A stretch of 64,000 bases of DNA from Chelatococcus asaccharovorans (GTDB taxonomy: Bacteria > Pseudomonadota > Alphaproteobacteria > Rhizobiales > Beijerinckiaceae). The position numbers and the translations under genes were made by a program. The DNA lies in the NCBI RefSeq assembly GCF_003201475.1, contig NZ_QJJK01000005.1, positions 310,001 through 374,000 on the forward strand, in the 5' to 3' direction. Positions within the stretch are counted from its first letter, which is position 1. Each line of letters starts with the position of its first letter. The notes beneath the pieces are model-generated. The model was given only the letters and a program-made list of their open reading frames with translations, searched no databases and was not told the origin of the DNA. Shown here in pieces: positions 62,222 to 64,000 of this stretch.

Positions 62222-63793
62222 GTGGCGCTCTCCGACATCTGGCATATCCTGTCTTTCGCCCGGGTCGGCTTCGTGCTGGCGCGCGAGGGCGCCTTCGGGC
62301 TGTTCGATCAGTCGCTGCTGCCGCCGGCCGCAAGGGCCGGTGTCCGTCTTGCCCGCCTCATCGAGCGGCGCGGGCGCGGCGACGGGGCGGAACGGCTGGC
62401 CGCCGCGCTGACGCGGCTCGGGCCGTCCTACGTCAAGTTCGGCCAGTTCCTGGCCACACGCCCCGATGTGGTGGGCATTCGCGTCGCGCGTGATCTCGAA
62501 GCCCTGCAGGACAGGATGCCGGCCTTCCCCAAGGCGGAAGCGGTCGCGATTGTGGAGGCAACGCTCGGACAGCCGCTCGATCAGGTCTTCGCGAGCTTCA
62601 GCGATCCCGTTGCGGCGGCTTCCATCGCCCAGGTGCACCGTGCCCGGCTGGTGGATGCGCGCGGCGGCCGCGAGGTGGCGGTAAAGGTGCTGCGGCCCGG
62701 TGTGCGCGAGCGTTTCAACGCGGATCTCGCAGCCATGCGCTTCGGAGCGCGGCTGGCGGCACGCTTCCTGCCGGACATGCATCGCCTCAAGCCGGTGGAG
62801 GTCGTCGAGACGCTGGCGCGCTCCGTCGTGATGGAGATGGACCTCCGGCTCGAGGCGGCCGCGCTCTCGGAGCTCGCCCAGAACACGGCGGACGACGTCG
62901 ATTTTCGCGTACCCGCCGTCGAATGGGACATGACCGGGCGGGACATCCTGGTCAATGAATGGGTGGAAGGCTTGCCGCTGTCGGATCTCGCCGGCATCGA
63001 GGCGGCGGGTCATGACCGCGTCGCCCTTGGCCGCGCGGTGATCCAGACATTCCTGCGGCAGGCCCTGCGCGATGGCTTCTTCCATGCGGACATGCATCCC
63101 GGCAATCTCTTCGCGGGGCCGGACGGCCGGCTTGTCGCGGTGGATTGCGGCATCATGGGGCGTCTGAGCCCGGAGGAGCGTCGCTTTCTCGCGGAGATCC
63201 TCTACGGTTTCATCACCCGCAACTACCGCCGCGTCGCCGAGGTCCATTTCGAGGCGGGCTATGTGCCGCATCGCCATAACGTCGCGGATTTCGCCCAGGC
63301 GATCCGCGCCATCGGCGAGCCGATCCACAATCGGCGCGCGGATGAGATCTCGATGGCGAAGCTGCTGACCTTGCTCTTCGAGATCACGGCGCTGTTCGAC
63401 ATGCAGACACGCACCGAGCTCGTGATGCTGCAGAAGACCATGGTCGTCGTCGAAGGTGTGGCGCGCAACCTCGATCCCAAGCTCGACATGTGGTCCACCG
63501 CCGATCCCGTGGTGCGCAGCTGGATCGAGCAGAATCTGGGGCCGCTTGGCCGCCTCGCCGATGTGGGCCGCAACGCCAAGGAATTTGGCGGGTTCCTCGG
63601 CCATCTGCCCAGCCTCCTCACGCGGGGCGAGCGGCTCGTCAGCGATGTCGAGCGCATGGCGCGGGACGGTGTCCAGCTCGATCGCGACAGCGTGGCGGCG
63701 ATCGGCCGTGCCGAGGCGTACGGAGGACGCTCCCGTACAGTTGCGCTCTGGCTGGTCGTGGTTCTGCTTGGCCTGATCTGGCTCGCCATGTAA
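62222..63793 (+). CDS. ubiB: UbiB-family kinase-like protein of ubiquinone synthesis
   Basis: 523 residues. It has the UbiB KxGQ motif (PSYVKFGQFLATRPD), the Ala-rich loop AAASIAQVHRARL, the catalytic HADMHPGNLF with VAVDCGIMG (DFG-like), and two hydrophobic segments at the C terminus (VALWLVVVLLGLIWLAM). Characterised members are atypical ATPases needed for coenzyme Q synthesis. The start is GTG 62222 after a run of G. It follows ubiE on the same strand and is probably co-transcribed. Confidence 0.95.
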   Translation: MALSDIWHILSFARVGFVLAREGAFGLFDQSLLPPAARAGVRLARLIERRGRGDGAERLAAALTRLGPSYVKFGQFLATRPDVVGIRVARDLEALQDRMPAFPKAEAVAIVEATLGQPLDQVFASFSDPVAAASIAQVHRARLVDARGGREVAVKVLRPGVRERFNADLAAMRFGARLAARFLPDMHRLKPVEVVETLARSVVMEMDLRLEAAALSELAQNTADDVDFRVPAVEWDMTGRDILVNEWVEGLPLSDLAGIEAAGHDRVALGRAVIQTFLRQALRDGFFHADMHPGNLFAGPDGRLVAVDCGIMGRLSPEERRFLAEILYGFITRNYRRVAEVHFEAGYVPHRHNVADFAQAIRAIGEPIHNRRADEISMAKLLTLLFEITALFDMQTRTELVMLQKTMVVVEGVARNLDPKLDMWSTADPVVRSWIEQNLGPLGRLADVGRNAKEFGGFLGHLPSLLTRGERLVSDVERMARDGVQLDRDSVAAIGRAEAYGGRSRTVALWLVVVLLGLIWLAM

Positions 63794-63899
63794 TTGGCGT
63801 TATTTCGCGTCGAAACCTGCGAAATGGGGTAAAGCCCGGCTCACGAATGTGCTAATTGTTCGCGCAGAACGTTTCGGGCGCGAGCGCTGGAGTCCTGGA

Positions 63900-64000
63900 T
63901 TGCAGAAGCGCATTCTTCTCATCATCGCTGGCGGGATCGCGGCCTACAAGTCGCTTGACCTGATCCGGCGCTTGAAGGAGCGGGGTTATGCCGTGCGCGC
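63900..64000 (+). CDS. coaBC: Bifunctional phosphopantothenoylcysteine decarboxylase/synthase, N-terminal fragment
   Basis: Only the first 33 codons are in the window. The start is TTG 63900, with GGAG (63889-63892) 7 nt upstream. The translation KRILLIIAGGIAAYKSLDLI followed by RRLKERGYAV is the beginning of the CoaC flavoprotein domain (FMN-binding GGIAAYK motif). The enzyme makes 4'-phosphopantetheine for coenzyme A. Its place after ubiB is the common Rhizobiales order. Confidence 0.9.
   Translation, partial: MQKRILLIIAGGIAAYKSLDLIRRLKERGYAVR

Noticed and set aside
61358-63604. 748-codon open frame on the minus strand opposite ubiE and ubiB
   Set aside because: It is antisense to two genes with intact motifs, and its His/Arg/Gly-rich composition is the usual shadow of a GC-rich coding strand.

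Overview
The window is chromosomal DNA from a GC-rich alphaproteobacterium, most likely order Hyphomicrobiales (Rhizobiales). Evidence: an Irr-type iron regulator divergent from fabA-fabB-fabI, a RegB/RegA (ActS/ActR) redox pair, an MmcB-type repair protein, an intracellular PHB depolymerase, the gyrB-recF-dnaN-dnaA-rpsT-mutM-ubiE-ubiB-coaBC neighbourhood, and several families of palindromic intergenic repeats of the kind seen in rhizobial genomes. No rRNA, tRNA, CRISPR array, prophage or transposase was found. I cannot fix genus or species from the sequence alone.

Layout. 1-4135: partial trehalose-6-phosphate phosphatase, irr, and the unsaturated fatty acid genes fabA, fabB, fabI. 4248-11141: an AEC carrier, then four tightly packed minus-strand genes (two clear or likely glycosyltransferases and two unrecognised proteins) that look like a surface-glycan operon read from a strikingly A/T-rich region (11160-11400). 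11698-22900: metabolic genes (argH, a flavoprotein, Ldh-type dehydrogenase, esterase, uxaC and a UxuB-like reductase overlapping by 4 nt, a 2-keto-4-pentenoate hydratase-like protein, a YgjP-type metallopeptidase, phaZ). 23248-25519: regB and regA, with regA bracketed by two copies of a double-hairpin repeat. 25660-29050: mmcB, LysE and MFS exporters and a TetR regulator. 29120-34424: a small secreted protein, then a five-gene operon (permease, NMT1-type binding protein, ATPase, enolase-superfamily enzyme, TetR).

34615-42907: a GIY-YIG nuclease gene framed by identical inverted palindromes, followed by an IclR-linked catabolic cluster (M81/MlrC-like protein, class III aminotransferase, peptide-type ABC binding protein and two permeases, no ATPase in the window). 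43220-51211: class A penicillin-binding protein, K+/H+ antiporter, class II glutamine amidotransferase, NhaD-like antiporter and a chorismate-lyase-like protein. 51225-64000: replication and repair core (gyrB, recF, dnaN, dnaA, rpsT, mutM), with a LysE exporter between gyrB and recF, then ubiE, ubiB and the start of coaBC.

The most unusual features are structural. Five families of inverted-repeat elements (R1-R5 here) occupy intergenic spaces. Some are bounded by CTAG, some are fused into mosaics, and in at least two families the inner stem sequences differ between copies while still pairing. The R5 family frames the GIY-YIG gene, a candidate nuclease-associated palindrome cassette. Two 15-bp minisatellites encode parts of N-terminal extensions, one in DnaA and one in the penicillin-binding protein.
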